Part shown: positions 23,901-35,162 of the stretch, in pieces | Numbering within the stretch: position 1 is the stretch's first letter | How the letters are laid out: each line of letters opens with the position of its first letter | Assembly (NCBI RefSeq): GCF_963678635.1 | Contig: NC_087063.1 | Coordinates: forward strand, 44,220,759-44,284,758 | DNA length: 64,000 bases | From: Symsagittifera roscoffensis | Lineage: Eukaryota; Xenacoelomorpha; Acoela; Convolutidae | Reading direction: 5' to 3' | Made by a program: the position numbers and the translations under genes | Notes under the pieces: generated by a model | Seen by the model: only the letters and a program-made list of their open reading frames with translations | Databases searched by the model: none | What the model was told of the DNA's origin: nothing

Positions 23901-26900
23901 TTTGTGTATGCGATTGTGACCTTGCTTTCGGAAAGAAAATATGATGTGATCATGTCAGCCCCGAATCGCATGATAGAGATGGAGAACCTGAGGCCACTCA
24001 AGGCTGAACCTGAGGCCACTCAAGGCTGTGGTCAGATATCTCAAACGCGATGAGAGGATTCAATGACCATGCGCTACACATGTTAGTGTTGGACGAGGTG
24101 CTGGGGTTGGAACTGTCCAATTTCAGTCGACAGCTCAAACTGAAACCGGGAATAGACGACGACCATCGAGTGATCGCGGCGATGTCCAACGACTTATGGT
24201 TCCGAGCAATGGAAGTGACAGGTGAAAACACGAGAAGGAAAAATTCACTAGAGACGAGAGCTCATTTGGAGGCGATGGTTTTGAGAACCAAGCCGGAAGC
24301 CAACCAGTGGCTACACCTGAATCCTAGAGTGGCGGCATTGGGTGCAGATGCTTTTGAGCAAGGCCCTGTGACGATCACAAAGATCCATGCCTACTTGTTG
24401 AAGGAGGTGAACCTGGCGGAAAATGCCGGAGAAATGACCGCTGAATTTGTGAACAGAATGTGTCTGATTACTCTGGAAACCTTCTGGACCCAGGAAGTGA
24501 AGGGGCAGGAGGGCTTCGAACGGACAGACAGCATGCTGGAAAGGCTGGGAGCCGGATTGACCGCGTCCTTCTTGGCAAAAGTCTACCGAAAGTCTCGCAT
24601 TAATTGATAAAAGAATTCCTCCAAGCAGTAGTGGAAGTGTCAATAGGGGAACTAATAGCCTTGTTCGTGACATTTGGAGCAGAGAGTTTCGTGAAAGGAC
24701 CGGCGATGCTGCTCACCGAAGGAATCCAGAACCTGCGGTTAGATGGACTTCTGACATTGATTGCGATTACCCACGGAAACTTGGGAGGACTAATGAAATT
24801 GACACGTTGTCCAGAGCAGATGAGAGAGAGAAAGTGAGGAACTTAGACATGAAGAAATCCACGGACTCGTGGAATAAGATAAGAGACCTGAGACACACTC
24901 TTATCCAATATCTCTTACAACAAATTCGCTTTGGAACGGGAGAAGACGAGACTATTGAAAGAGAAGAAGATGTTAGACGACATGTTGGAGGCATGCCCCT
25001 GTTAACCGATCTGAGCTTCGCTATGAGAACCGATCCCTTAGCGCTGATCAGAGGAGTCACGGAATTTGTGACAGTGATCTATGGACCAGCAGTCACGTTT
25101 GCGTTCCCTGACGTTAAAGTGGAGGCGTATAGGAGGTCGGTGCTGCACCTGAACCTCATATCAGCAGTGGAAGGTAGTACACTGAACTGGTGTGAGCAGC
25201 ACACATTGCGGGAGCTCATGAGTGAAGATCTGTTATTTGCAAAAATATCGGAGCCAGAGATGACACTCAACAATTTTGACGATCACTTCCGTGATCGCAT
25301 GGGAGAAGTAGAAAGAGGACACCTCGAAGTGTTTCCGAAGCTTTGGAATCTGAGACCCTATGATAAAACGAATGGTGAAATGACCAGAGTGCCCCGTCTC
25401 ACTGCAGCATATCATAAAGTGAGAGAAGAAACGAAGGACTGGAGTGATTACGAGAAGCTGCCGGAGGCAATCCCTGAATTCCCTCTGATAAGAAGGATGT
25501 TACTCGGAGCAGTCTCCGCGGTACAAACTCCTAGGTTGAGAGCGTTCGAAGCCAATGAAAGGAGGATAGCCAATTCCGTAGCAACGATGGACACATACTT
25601 TGTGGGAAGAAATGCCGCTGTATTACAGTATACACGATTTGCCTATACGGATCAAGCGACGAGAAGGTGAATAAGCAACGCCGCGACTCCCAAGCCTGGA
25701 AGATTTGATGAAGAATGGGCGGAATTAGGCTTGGCGCCTATGAAAATGAGAGGCAGGACCGAACTGCCTGAGGCCTCCTTGATCCTGACTAGTGTAAAAC
25801 CGGAGTTGACGGTAGCAGGAACGCTGCGAATGAGAACTTTCCTAGCACCCTTCGGCTGCGAGGAAATCAAAGTTGTCCATGGAGAAGAGGAAGACGGATC
25901 GGCCGGTACATTGATCATACCGAGATTTCCGGAAGGAGCCGACAATGATGAACAAGGACCCTCGACCTCAAACAGAGATAGGTCAGAAGGAGATGACGGA
26001 CAGAGAGGGAGCCGTCAGACCGAAGAACCCATGCAACAAGATGCAAGTCAAGCTGTTGGGGAAGTGATCTTGAGAATAACGCGGTTACGTTAGAGAAAAC
26101 CGAGCCAGCGGATGAAGGCATTTCGACACTGGAGCCTCCGTCAGCCTTTATGGAAATGAAACGGAATTTGCCGGAGAGCAGCTCTCCTGGAAATTCAAGG
26201 AATAACGACCAAAGAATCATCATGGAATCACCTAGAAGGAGAAGAATAGAGGCCTCAGCCAGAGTACCTTTCTTGGGAACGCTGCCCGAAGAAGAATGGG
26301 AAGTACATCACCGAGACCACGAGAGTAGGACGGGATGCAAATTGGACAGAGTGGCGTTCATGGAAGAAGTCTGGGGGTGGTTCAGAGCTATGGGACCCAG
26401 TCCATTCTGAAAACGGGTCTCAACCAACCCTTGATGAGGGAAGTCCTTGACAAGCTTGATGATTGTGAAGGGAGACTGAGTGAGTTGTTGATCGACTCGG
26501 CCACTGATGAAAGTGAAGCGAATTCTCCCATCAAGATGACACCGCAGGACGATACAGGAGAGGTGGTGTATCTGTCAAGGACCAGGAGAGGGACGATGCG
26601 ATCAAAATTGGTGATTGATAAGATCAATGCGATGAAAATGAAGTTAGGCAGCATAGTGATACCGAGGAGAGTCGGAAAGACGAAGGTGGATTCGGAGATA
26701 TCGATGAAAGCTGTTAATTCAGCGAAAAGGAAACGAGTCGAAGAGGTCATGGATTTGGGACAAGGTGATTATCAATTGCCTGGCACAGATAAAATGTTGA
26801 CTGATATAGCGATGGTGCCACCCATTCTCATGGCGGGAATAAAGTCAACAGGTTATAAATCCAAAAGGAGTGACCGCACTCTGACTGGAGCAACTATAGA

Positions 26901-29717
26901 AATGGAAATACTCAGTCAATGTGGAGAGAGCAAAATGAAAGACTTTAAGCCATCTCCCATGAATCATGGAAAGGGAAATGTCGCAGGACAACTAGTACCA
27001 GTAGAATACAACCGACTGACAGTATTGGAGGCAGTGTCGATAGATGAACCCGCCGGTGGATACATGGAAATGTTGGAGTACCGAAACTCGGCTAGAGGGT
27101 ATGTGATGGCTCTGGAAGACAAGAGTGCCATGGAGGGTTATCTGAAGACAATGTTGCAAGGCACTACCCTCAAGCAGAAGGCGTACGGGACTTTAGCGTC
27201 GTCTGAGATACAGGCAGAAACGATGGAGCAGTTGGTGAGCCTTCCATGGAAAGCAGTGGTATTAAGGTACTTCGAAGAAGAGATGAGGACTACGCCAAGA
27301 ATACACGCTCTCGTGGCAGTACCTTACGTAAGAACAGAGTTAAAACTGAGGTTTGTCTGGTGCATGATGGGACTAACTCGCAAAGAGTATGATTCAGAAG
27401 AAAGGAAGAGGTCAAAAGAAGAGAAGGTTTCCCTTATGACGAACCTGAGGGATCTGATGGTCAAAGAGGGAGCAGCATTAGCGTGTGCGAAGCTGAGGGA
27501 AGGCGATGAGCGAGCGAAAGCCTTACTTTTGCTAGCACTGCTAGATATGCAGCAAAGCAAACCGATGAGGGTGAATATGAAAGAACCCGAGGAGTTAGAG
27601 CCCACGAGAAAAATAGATGAAATCAGGAGATTTTCAAACAAGGAGCTGAGACTCACTAAAGATTCTATGGGGGCACTGCCGAAATCCAGTGAATACTGTG
27701 GACCGATCAAGACGAAGTCGTACAGCTACGTATCCGGAATCATAGGGATAGCGTACAACCCTTTCACGAGTGAAGACATACGCGATTGCTTCTTCGATTA
27801 CGAACAGGCAGTGTTACTAAGATTCTGGACGTCGAGAATTGTAACAATTAAGAGCGTTAATAATCCGCAGGCCAAATTGGGACTGGTCTTGGAAGAAGAG
27901 GTGACTGCACCTTTCGTACCAAAATCCGACAAAAGAGTGGAGTTTGGGTTGGGATTCTCAGATGAATTACTGAGAACGAGCTTGATGGCAGTGTGGGAAT
28001 TGATGCGGCCATCATGGTGTCCTAGTCCCAACGCTGACTCGATATTACGGGCGACACAAGATGTGCAGAGGGAACTGAATGCAGACTGTAACCTGCGTGA
28101 CCTTAACATCATATATAATGTGATGATAACGGCCTCTAGCAGCAACGGAGAAGATAAAATGGAGTTGCCTGGCTGGGGACCAGAAGACTGGGTCAAACCT
28201 GGTAGCTGTCTGGCGGAAGTCTGTGGACTGGAGGGTCACGTTTGTGGAGGTCTGGACTGTGTGAAGACCCTAGAGAAACAACCCAAGCAATTGACGGTAT
28301 TGTTTGGAAACGTCGTGATGAAAGCAAGAACAGAAACGGAACTGATAGCAGATTGCCATGGAGGAACCGAGGTGAATCTAGTGACTGCACTAGGATTCTA
28401 CAGCATGCTTGGTTCTTTAGAGTCACTATTGAATCTAGAACAGAAACATGAGATGGTCACAGCCATCAGTGTAGAAGTGATCCCAGGAGTTCTGCAGACT
28501 GAGCAGAAGTACATAGGAAAATGGAGGGAAGCGATCGAGATGGAAATGATCATCAGATACAGTGAGACTTATTGTAGACCATCGGGAGCACGATATTTGG
28601 TGGGTTCGACATTGGCTCCAATGTGCAAGAGCAGATACCCGGTACATTTCGTAGCCGTGGATGTAAAGAGTACGAGAACGATCGTTGATCAAGCCTTCTC
28701 AGTGCCGAAGTGTGTGAGACTGGCGAGAATGTCCGAGAAATCTTACGAGTTGCTATGTAAGATGTTCTCAGCAGTTCCAGAGAGAACCAGGGAAGAGTTG
28801 GAATCAATACAAGGAAAGAAGTTCATGGGATACGTGAGCGAGAACTTCAGTGACTTTGAGAGACAGAAACAGAGAGGATCAACTGTCACAGATTTTAATA
28901 CAGTAGACGAGAATGATGAAGTCCACCGAGTGATGATGGAAGTGGAACCATTACTGGAAGCTTCGGGAAAACGTAATTGGAGGAGCGTCATGTTGACACA
29001 TGACGAGTTTCCCTGCCACTGCTTGCTGCAGACCTGGTGGTATCCCGAGCGTAGTAATCTGATGTGAATCTGGGACTCTGGAGAGCTGCTATCCATGGGT
29101 TTACCAGACTCATCACAGCCCATAACATTAGTGATAGTGGGAGTTATGATGGCGATACGATGGCTGGAAGCTCATGTGAAAAAAAAAAACAATAGACAGG
29201 AGGCGCCGACGAGAGAACAGTTGCGGAAATTAGATTTTCTCCGATGGAAGTGAAGAAGATATGGGCAAGAAAACGATTGATGCCATGGTTCAGAGCTAAC
29301 ATGACTGCATGGTTGTACGAATATGCTAAGAAGCATATGTCGAAGCACGGCAGAGTGTACAGTGAATATTAGCTGGACATTGGAGCAGGAGCTTTCAAGC
29401 GAGCTCTCGTGACTCATCGGAATGCAGTGACCACCGCTGTGAAAAGAATTTCCAGGACAAGTGAACGTAGTGGAAAGGAGAAGACAGAGATGTTGAAGGA
29501 AGATTTGGAGAGAAATGGGACGTTGTGTCTCCACAACAGCTTCTGCAGGATTAGAGAATCTAACGTGGATCCCCTACCTTGTTGCAAACAGAGGGTAGAA
29601 GAGCAGAAGTGTTGGAGAACGGCTTCCAACAGCGTCAGGATAGCTTACGACGTGTTGCAGGATACAGAAACTGAGAGTGCAGAGTCATTATCACAGGAGG
29701 AGGAAATGGAACATTGA
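20953..29717 (+). pseudogene. ORF3 of copy B (coiled coil, two SGNH-type domains, long extension)
   Basis: ORF3 starts at ATG 20953 with the family N-terminal domain. A coiled coil follows (about 21400-21640), then an SGNH hydrolase domain (about 22159-22700) with GDSLVRAL, GTNDIS and DGIHFDS blocks. The second SGNH-like domain (about 23530-24210) has AGINDHL. The unrecognised helical domain (about 24650-25330) comes next. Further on are an acidic linker and a long C-terminal region (about 26150-29700) with a CLAEVCGLEGHVC cysteine cluster (about 28207-28250) and a CLHNSFCR...LPCCK cluster near the end. It matches C along its whole length. The fossil has many breaks. Confidence 0.75.
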
Positions 29718-30526
29718 CGAATGGCCGAAAAACGAGATGCAAAAAGAGACGACATTAGAAGAATTTAGAAGTTTTAGAACTTCTAAACGACGAAAAAAGA
29801 AGAAAACAAAAGAGTGATGAAGAAAAAGTTAAAACTCAGAATTGTTTTATGTGTGTGAAAAAACTCAAGTGAGAAACCAAGCAACCAAGTTGTAATTGAA
29901 AACTGAAACATTTAACTGAGTTTTGAAATTGTTGCATTTATAAATTTGCATTTTGATTGTAGTTGAGTGGCTTTAGAGACACTTACTTACTATTTATTTA
30001 GAAAGGCTTGAGTGAAGGAGTATATTTAAATATTCCAGCCTGCATGATTGTTTTTAATCAGCTAGGAGAACTGATCACTTTGTGGTGACATGAAAGGGTT
30101 GGGTAATCTCTCAAAGAGGGAGATTAATTCATTGTTCTTTCTAACCACAGAGTTTCCTAGTTTTAGTATTCAGGACAATAACAAGCAAGATTTTTGAAGG
30201 GAAGAAGCATAGTAGGATAATTTTAGCTTGTTGGTTGGCAGGACTGTCCTGCAAACCAACATCTTTTAAATCTAGGAGAAAAAGTTTTAATCAGGACTTT
30301 GACATTGGAAGTCGCAAAATATGTTTTTATATTAGGTCATATACTCAATGTGCAGATTAATGAAAGAATTTGAAGGCTATAGTGATGTAGTATGATGCCA
30401 TTTATATTCTGCAGTGAGTCGATATGACGTGGATAAAAGTAATTTCGTGCATTTTGTAAATTCTGTTCGATGACACTGTACCTATTTTACGAACATTGCG
30501 AGATTCAATGAGGACATTGACCGGAC
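29718..30526 (+). other. 3' untranslated region of copy B
   Basis: About 800 bp between ORF3 and the GTCCGGGGAGTA tract. It shares blocks with the tail of C: an AACCAAGCAACCAAGTT-type segment, a CACAGAGTTTCYTAGTTTTA block and a GATGTAGTAYGATGCCATTT block. No coding sequence is seen. Confidence 0.65.
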
Positions 30527-30539
30527 AGTCCGGGGAGTA
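30527..30539 (+). promoter_or_regulatory. Candidate polypurine-tract region before the 3' LTR, copy B
   Basis: AGTCCGGGGAGTA directly precedes the LTR start TGTGAC, as in A (5382-5394) and C (54647-54660). Confidence 0.65.
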
Positions 30540-31129
30540 TGTGACATTCGACCAGAATGGATCAAAATGCAGATTCAGCATATTCGAAATTTTAGCAGTG
30601 AACCTTCCGAATTGGCGATTTTGAAGGAATAAGAGCGTTATTGGAACGATTGGCCAAACAGTGAGGGCTAGAATATTCTGGTATTCTGGTAATTCTGGTA
30701 TTTTGAGAAACGTCAGAAAGGGCCATTTTGGCAGAAAGTCGAAGAAAAACACAACAACATTAGTTGCGCTGACGATAACAACGGAAATCGTGATTGAGAA
30801 ACAACAGCAGATTGCAGGAATAGCAGAGACCGTTCCGAGTTGCAGCTATTGTGTCGCTACAATAGTTGCAAGGCCGTTGCGAACAACGGTGAAGGGTGGA
30901 GAACCAGCCTTCCGGAAAGAAGATAAGGGCCTTATTTACCCGGTTTCAAGAATCCGGAGGGGTCTCGGGACTGAAACTTTTATCGACTTATATAAACTTT
31001 TAGCTTCCCTGTCATGTCCTGATTTGAATTTAATTAACATCTGAATTCATTTTGCTAGGATGAGAAGCTAGGAGTTGGGGGAAAGGGTTGATCCATCTTC
31101 GATGGAGATGATGATTTTTATCTACTGAA
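30540..31129 (+). repeat. 3' LTR of copy B, first part (rest at 57623-57929)
   Basis: The LTR starts TGTGACATTC and includes an AATCCGGAGGGGTCTCGGGA block also used in the leader, then a GTTGATCCATCT block shared with the A and C LTRs. It is cut by copy C. The remainder resumes at 57623 with GAACAAAAAT and ends GAATGTTACA at 57929. Combined length is 894 bp after removing the 3-bp duplication GAA. Confidence 0.85.
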
Positions 31130-32008
31130 TGTGCCATTCTGCCAGATGACACAGCACAACCTTCCGGCGACATAAAAAAGAGTGACTAAAGGCCTTATGA
31201 ACAAAAAAGTGTTGCGACGGAGGGTCAGAATGTTCTAGAATTTTTATTTTTAAAATTTCGATTGGAAGAAGAACATTTCTGAGAAATCGAGAAAAGACGG
31301 CCATTTTGAATAAAAAGACGAAAAAGAACGACGCCATATATTGTGAAGAACAGTCGTACCAGAGACAGGAAAATTACGAAGCCTCTTATCGTGGCAATGA
31401 CACACGATAAGAACCTTAGCGACGGAAATTTGTGGAGAAGGAGGCTTCAGTGGGGGAAGAAATATACCACGGGACCCTCCCGGGACACGAAAAATAAGAG
31501 ATAAGAGTGTTATCTCAAGAATATTACGGGAGCGGAGGCTTGGTCCCCCAGAGACTGTCTATGTGAAGGGACTGTATAGACTGACTGTATAGCTGCTATA
31601 ATGTCATAGATCTTAATTAACACCGTTATTGTTTAATATTTCAGAGTATGAGTAGCTAGAAAAAGGAAAGGGTCAATCCATCTCCAATGGATTTAATATA
31701 GGACTGTCACACAAAAACATAATAAAATAGGTTGTTTGAGCCGTGTTTTTAATGACAATCACGTAATCTGAGGATCCGAGACTCAGCTATGTGGTTGTGT
31801 TCGCATGTAAACGAAAGCTGATCAAAAGTCGTTTGACTGATGGCCTAAAAATGGTAACTTTTTACTTTGCCCTAGACCGACCAGAAAATCAACTGGCAAG
31901 GTCGAGACGGTGAAAAACGAGTAGAATTAAGGTAACTGACGCCTGCCAGTCGTTAATAGGTACTTTTTCTACGCTCCGTCGCTGTGTGATATTTGGGCGA
32001 ATGTTACA
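31130..32008 (+). repeat. 5' LTR of copy C (879 bp)
   Basis: TGTGCCATTC to GAATGTTACA, with TG...CA ends. It contains ACGGGACCCTCCCGGGACACG (a form of the leader motif) and a candidate poly(A) signal AATAAA at 31721-31726. It also contains TTAAGG near 31930, the intact version of the site used by the Penelope element in the 3' LTR. Confidence 0.93.
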
Positions 32009-32020
32009 TAGACGTTTTTA

Positions 32021-32038
32021 TGGCGCTCCTGGGTGGGC
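32021..32038 (+). promoter_or_regulatory. Candidate primer-binding site, tRNA-Asn-like
   Basis: TGGCGCTCCTGGGTGGGC lies 12 bp after the 5' LTR. Its complement, GCCCACCCAGGAGCGCCA, looks like the 3' end (T-arm end, acceptor stem, CCA) of an animal tRNA-Asn as I remember it. The 12-bp gap is longer than the usual 0-5 bp. Confidence 0.5.
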
Positions 32039-34400
32039 CTGTTAAAGGCATGAAACCATCATGATCAGCAAGCGTTTCAGCGACGTACCCTCCGCTTCGG
32101 GCGTATGCCCGAGTTAGAGGCCTTAATGACCGTTGTTGTACTAGGGGGAAGGTGCGTACCCTCCGTCTAGTACAATTTAGCTTTTTAACTTAGTTAACAC
32201 CGAAAATTCCGGGGGCCGGAGGGTTAGGTGGGAAATCTAGAGCCCGCTTGTCCTGAGGTACCAGGACCAAAAACAATTAAAGAGAAAGCGTAAAACCAAA
32301 CAAAATTAGTGTATAACCAAAAAAAAAAGCCAAAAATAAATTTATTTGAAAACAAAAAAGTACAAAAAACAGTAAAAAATCCAAAAAAGACCAAAAACAG
32401 TAAAAAACATAAAGTGACAGTTTATATGTTATTTCCGGACGAGATGTGATCTGACCTTCCTATTTGTTGTTGTTTCAGATTGATTTATATCGTTTCTGAT
32501 AGAAAGATTGTGTGTTTTGGTGAAGGGTTGGATACCCTCCCTCGAGTGTAATTTGAGTGTTTAAGCACGTTAATGGTGATTTTGCCGGTGACCGGAGGGT
32601 AGAGTGGCAAGCTGATCAACGTGTTCCACACTCAACAGGGACATCAGGGACAACATCCGCAACGACTGTTGGGTATCGTTGAAGCAATTTTAGTATCGTT
32701 CGGGTACTATTTCATTAAAACTTAAGTGGTGGGGGGCACGATTGGCGCGGTCCGATTGTACCCTCCATCGATTACAAATTTCCGAGTTAAGGGTCTTAAT
32801 TCGGGTATTTTGGTACAAAGGAGGGTATAGTACTATTCATTAACGACTACTAATAGGTTATTATCCTTATTACATATTACTTATCTCCTCAATTAGATCC
32901 AAAAAACACCCAATTTTGTCGAAAATCATCGATTTTCGACCAAACTGTAGACCCCCAAATTTTTGGATATCCGAGCTTTTCCGAACAACAAAAAGCTTTT
33001 ATATAGGAAGTAGCTACGTAGTTCGATCCCTCTAACTAAAGAAACCGCGTGAGAAAAGACTCAGTAGAAGTTGGAAAAAACCAAAATTTTTCGGTCAAAA
33101 TTTCGATAATTTTTTGAATTTTGTCAATCTGTTTTGGGGATCGAGTTTTTGAGTTTTTAGAGTTAGAGCAATAAAATTTTTTGCGTTAGGAGCGTGCTAG
33201 CATAACGTGCTCGGTTACTAGAGAAATTTTTGGGTAACCCTCCGAGTAGCTCCGTGGATAGAGCTAACGACTTAAGGTTTGGAAAAGGAAGGAATCGGAG
33301 GGTCCAAATTTGATAGTTTTTGGCCAAATTTTTGTTTCTAAACCAATTTTGGTCCGGTTTTTTTGCCTTATTTCAGTGCCGTACAGGGCTACTACGCTCA
33401 TTTCAAGTATTTTTAGGCACTTTTGACCGGAATTGCGAAAAAAGTCTTTCAGATCCTATACAGGTGGTGAAAAAGGGAAAAAGGCCATTTTGACGAACGC
33501 GTTTTTGGCGATTTCTCAAAGACTAGTTATCCGATCGGGCTAATTTTAGTACCATAAGTCGACGTTTTTGACCATTTTTCCGAATCACAACCGTTTTTGG
33601 GATTGACAATCTCGGAAAAGAAAGTTTTTTTAGAATTTGTTGGTTCGGAGGGTCCAAATTACAGGTAACCCTCCGAGCAGCAGAAAATTTTATCAAAACA
33701 TCTTTTTATTCAACTGGGAAGGTTGACCGAGTCAGCCAACCTAGTTTTAAGTCAGGTAGACCGCTTTTGGAGACTTTGTTGCGGTGATATAACCCTTTTT
33801 CTTGATTTTGGGGGAACCCTCCGAAGTGACCCTCCGAAGTCAGCTAAACCCCTTAGCAACACCCTCTTTGGTGGAAGATTTCCACGAGATCACCCAAAGA
33901 AGTTAAAACAGCTCCCCTTAGAGCTCCTAGCTTGTTTTGACGCTTTTTGAAGCTAGTGGGAGAACCTTCTAAGCGAGATAAAAAAACTTGAAAATTTTGG
34001 AGGTACCCTCCGAAGTAACCCTCCGGAGCATATTAAGCATCTTATTGACCCTCCTTAGTAAATTTAGGGGGACCCTCCGAAGTAACTTGGGTGATTAAGG
34101 TACCCTCCGAAGTAACTTGGGTGATCAAGGTACCCTCCGAGGTAACCCTCCTGAGTGTCTTAAACCTTCTAACGATCTTCCTTGTTGGAGACTTGAGTAA
34201 ACCTTCTGTGGCGATTTGGGAAACGGAAAATATCCATTTAATTAGGATCATATTAGGATATTAGGCGTGCTTATCAGGGTCATAAGAACACATTCTGACC
34301 CGGGAATTCGTGATCAACTTTGGATTCTACATTGGGTGTATCAGAAGTACCCGAACAAAGAATTTTTTTTTTTTCTCTGATTGTGATTTTGGTTGTGTGG

Positions 34401-34512
34401 TTGCCTTGAGCTACTTAATAGGAAAGTTCGGGCAATCCGGGAACAAATAAAAGAAGACCTCGGTGAGTGTATTAGGCAAATACACACTCACTTGAGAAGA
34501 AAAGTTGTTCCC
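34401..34512 (+). promoter_or_regulatory. Conserved two-hairpin RNA element, copy C, first unit
   Basis: Hairpin 1 pairs TTGCC-TTGAGCT with AGTTCGGGCAA (34401-34435). Hairpin 2 has outer stem GGGAACAA (34439-34446)/TTGTTCCC (34505-34512) and inner stem GTGAGTGT (34463-34470)/ACACTCAC (34484-34491). The internal loop keeps CTCG before and TTGAGAA after the inner stem, as in the other units. Confidence 0.75.
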
Positions 34513-34585
34513 TGCTCTCGTGCACTTGGAGCGTTCCGGGTGTGGGGGAGCTTTTTCATAGACTTTAGAAATTTTCGATCAGAGG

Positions 34586-34695
34586 TTGCCTTGAGCTACT
34601 TAATAGGACAGCTCGGGCAATCGCAGGGCACCTAAAAGAAGACCTCGGTGGGTGTATTAGGCAAATACACACCCACTTGAGAAGACTGTGTCCTG
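34586..34695 (+). promoter_or_regulatory. Conserved two-hairpin RNA element, copy C, second unit
   Basis: A tandem repeat of the preceding unit. Hairpin 1 pairs TTGCC-TTGAGCT with AGCTCGGGCAA (34586-34620). Hairpin 2 has outer stem CAGGGCAC (34624-34631)/GTGTCCTG (34688-34695, one G-U) and inner stem GTGGGTGT (34648-34655)/ACACCCAC (34669-34676). Its stem bases differ from the first unit in a compensated way. Confidence 0.75.
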
Positions 34696-35162
34696 GGCTT
34701 TGTTCTTTCGGATCGTTCCGATTGAGGGAAGTATTTTTCTTTAAGACTAAGTTTTATTGATCTGTTTCTGAGTCATCACTGCGTTTTATCAAAGATTGTT
34801 TAATTTTAACAAAGCAGTGACTTGATAAATTGTGTGGCGATAAATTGATACTGACAAAAGGTCGCTGTCACCTGTAGGATATTCTTATCTGATTATCTAT
34901 TGTGTTTTGTGTGTCGATTATATCTTGTGGAAACTTAGTGATACTGTTATACTATACAACAGGGTTGAGTTAGCATTATATCAATACTGGGTAGACCCTG
35001 TGGGTAACTTTAGCAGAGTCACTAGTTTAGTCGTGAGATATCTAAGAGACATTTTGATACTGACGGAATCGAGTAGGCAGCGCTAAGTGATTTAACTAAA
35101 TCTTGTTTGTGGTACGTTTGCATTGCCATCAAATTACGAATATTTTCATTTTGTTAAAAACT

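Larger units (their letters stand above)
32009..35162 (+). promoter_or_regulatory. Leader (5' untranslated region) of copy C
   Basis: About 3.15 kb without a credible protein. It carries roughly twenty copies of ACCCTCCG or its complement CGGAGGGT, for example near 32078, 32155, 32213, 32588, 32757, 33236, 33294, 33644, 33815, 34001, 34100 and 34131, often as close pairs. Two copies of the two-hairpin RNA element lie at 34401-34512 and 34586-34695. In copy B the corresponding leader uses CGGAAGGGT and ACCCTTCCG forms instead. Confidence 0.65.

Noticed and set aside
33800-34150. Regularly repeated CCCTCCGAAGTAACC words, considered as a CRISPR-like array or satellite.
   Set aside because: The host is eukaryotic, spacing is irregular and the words occur in both orientations over 3 kb. 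They are part of the element leader.
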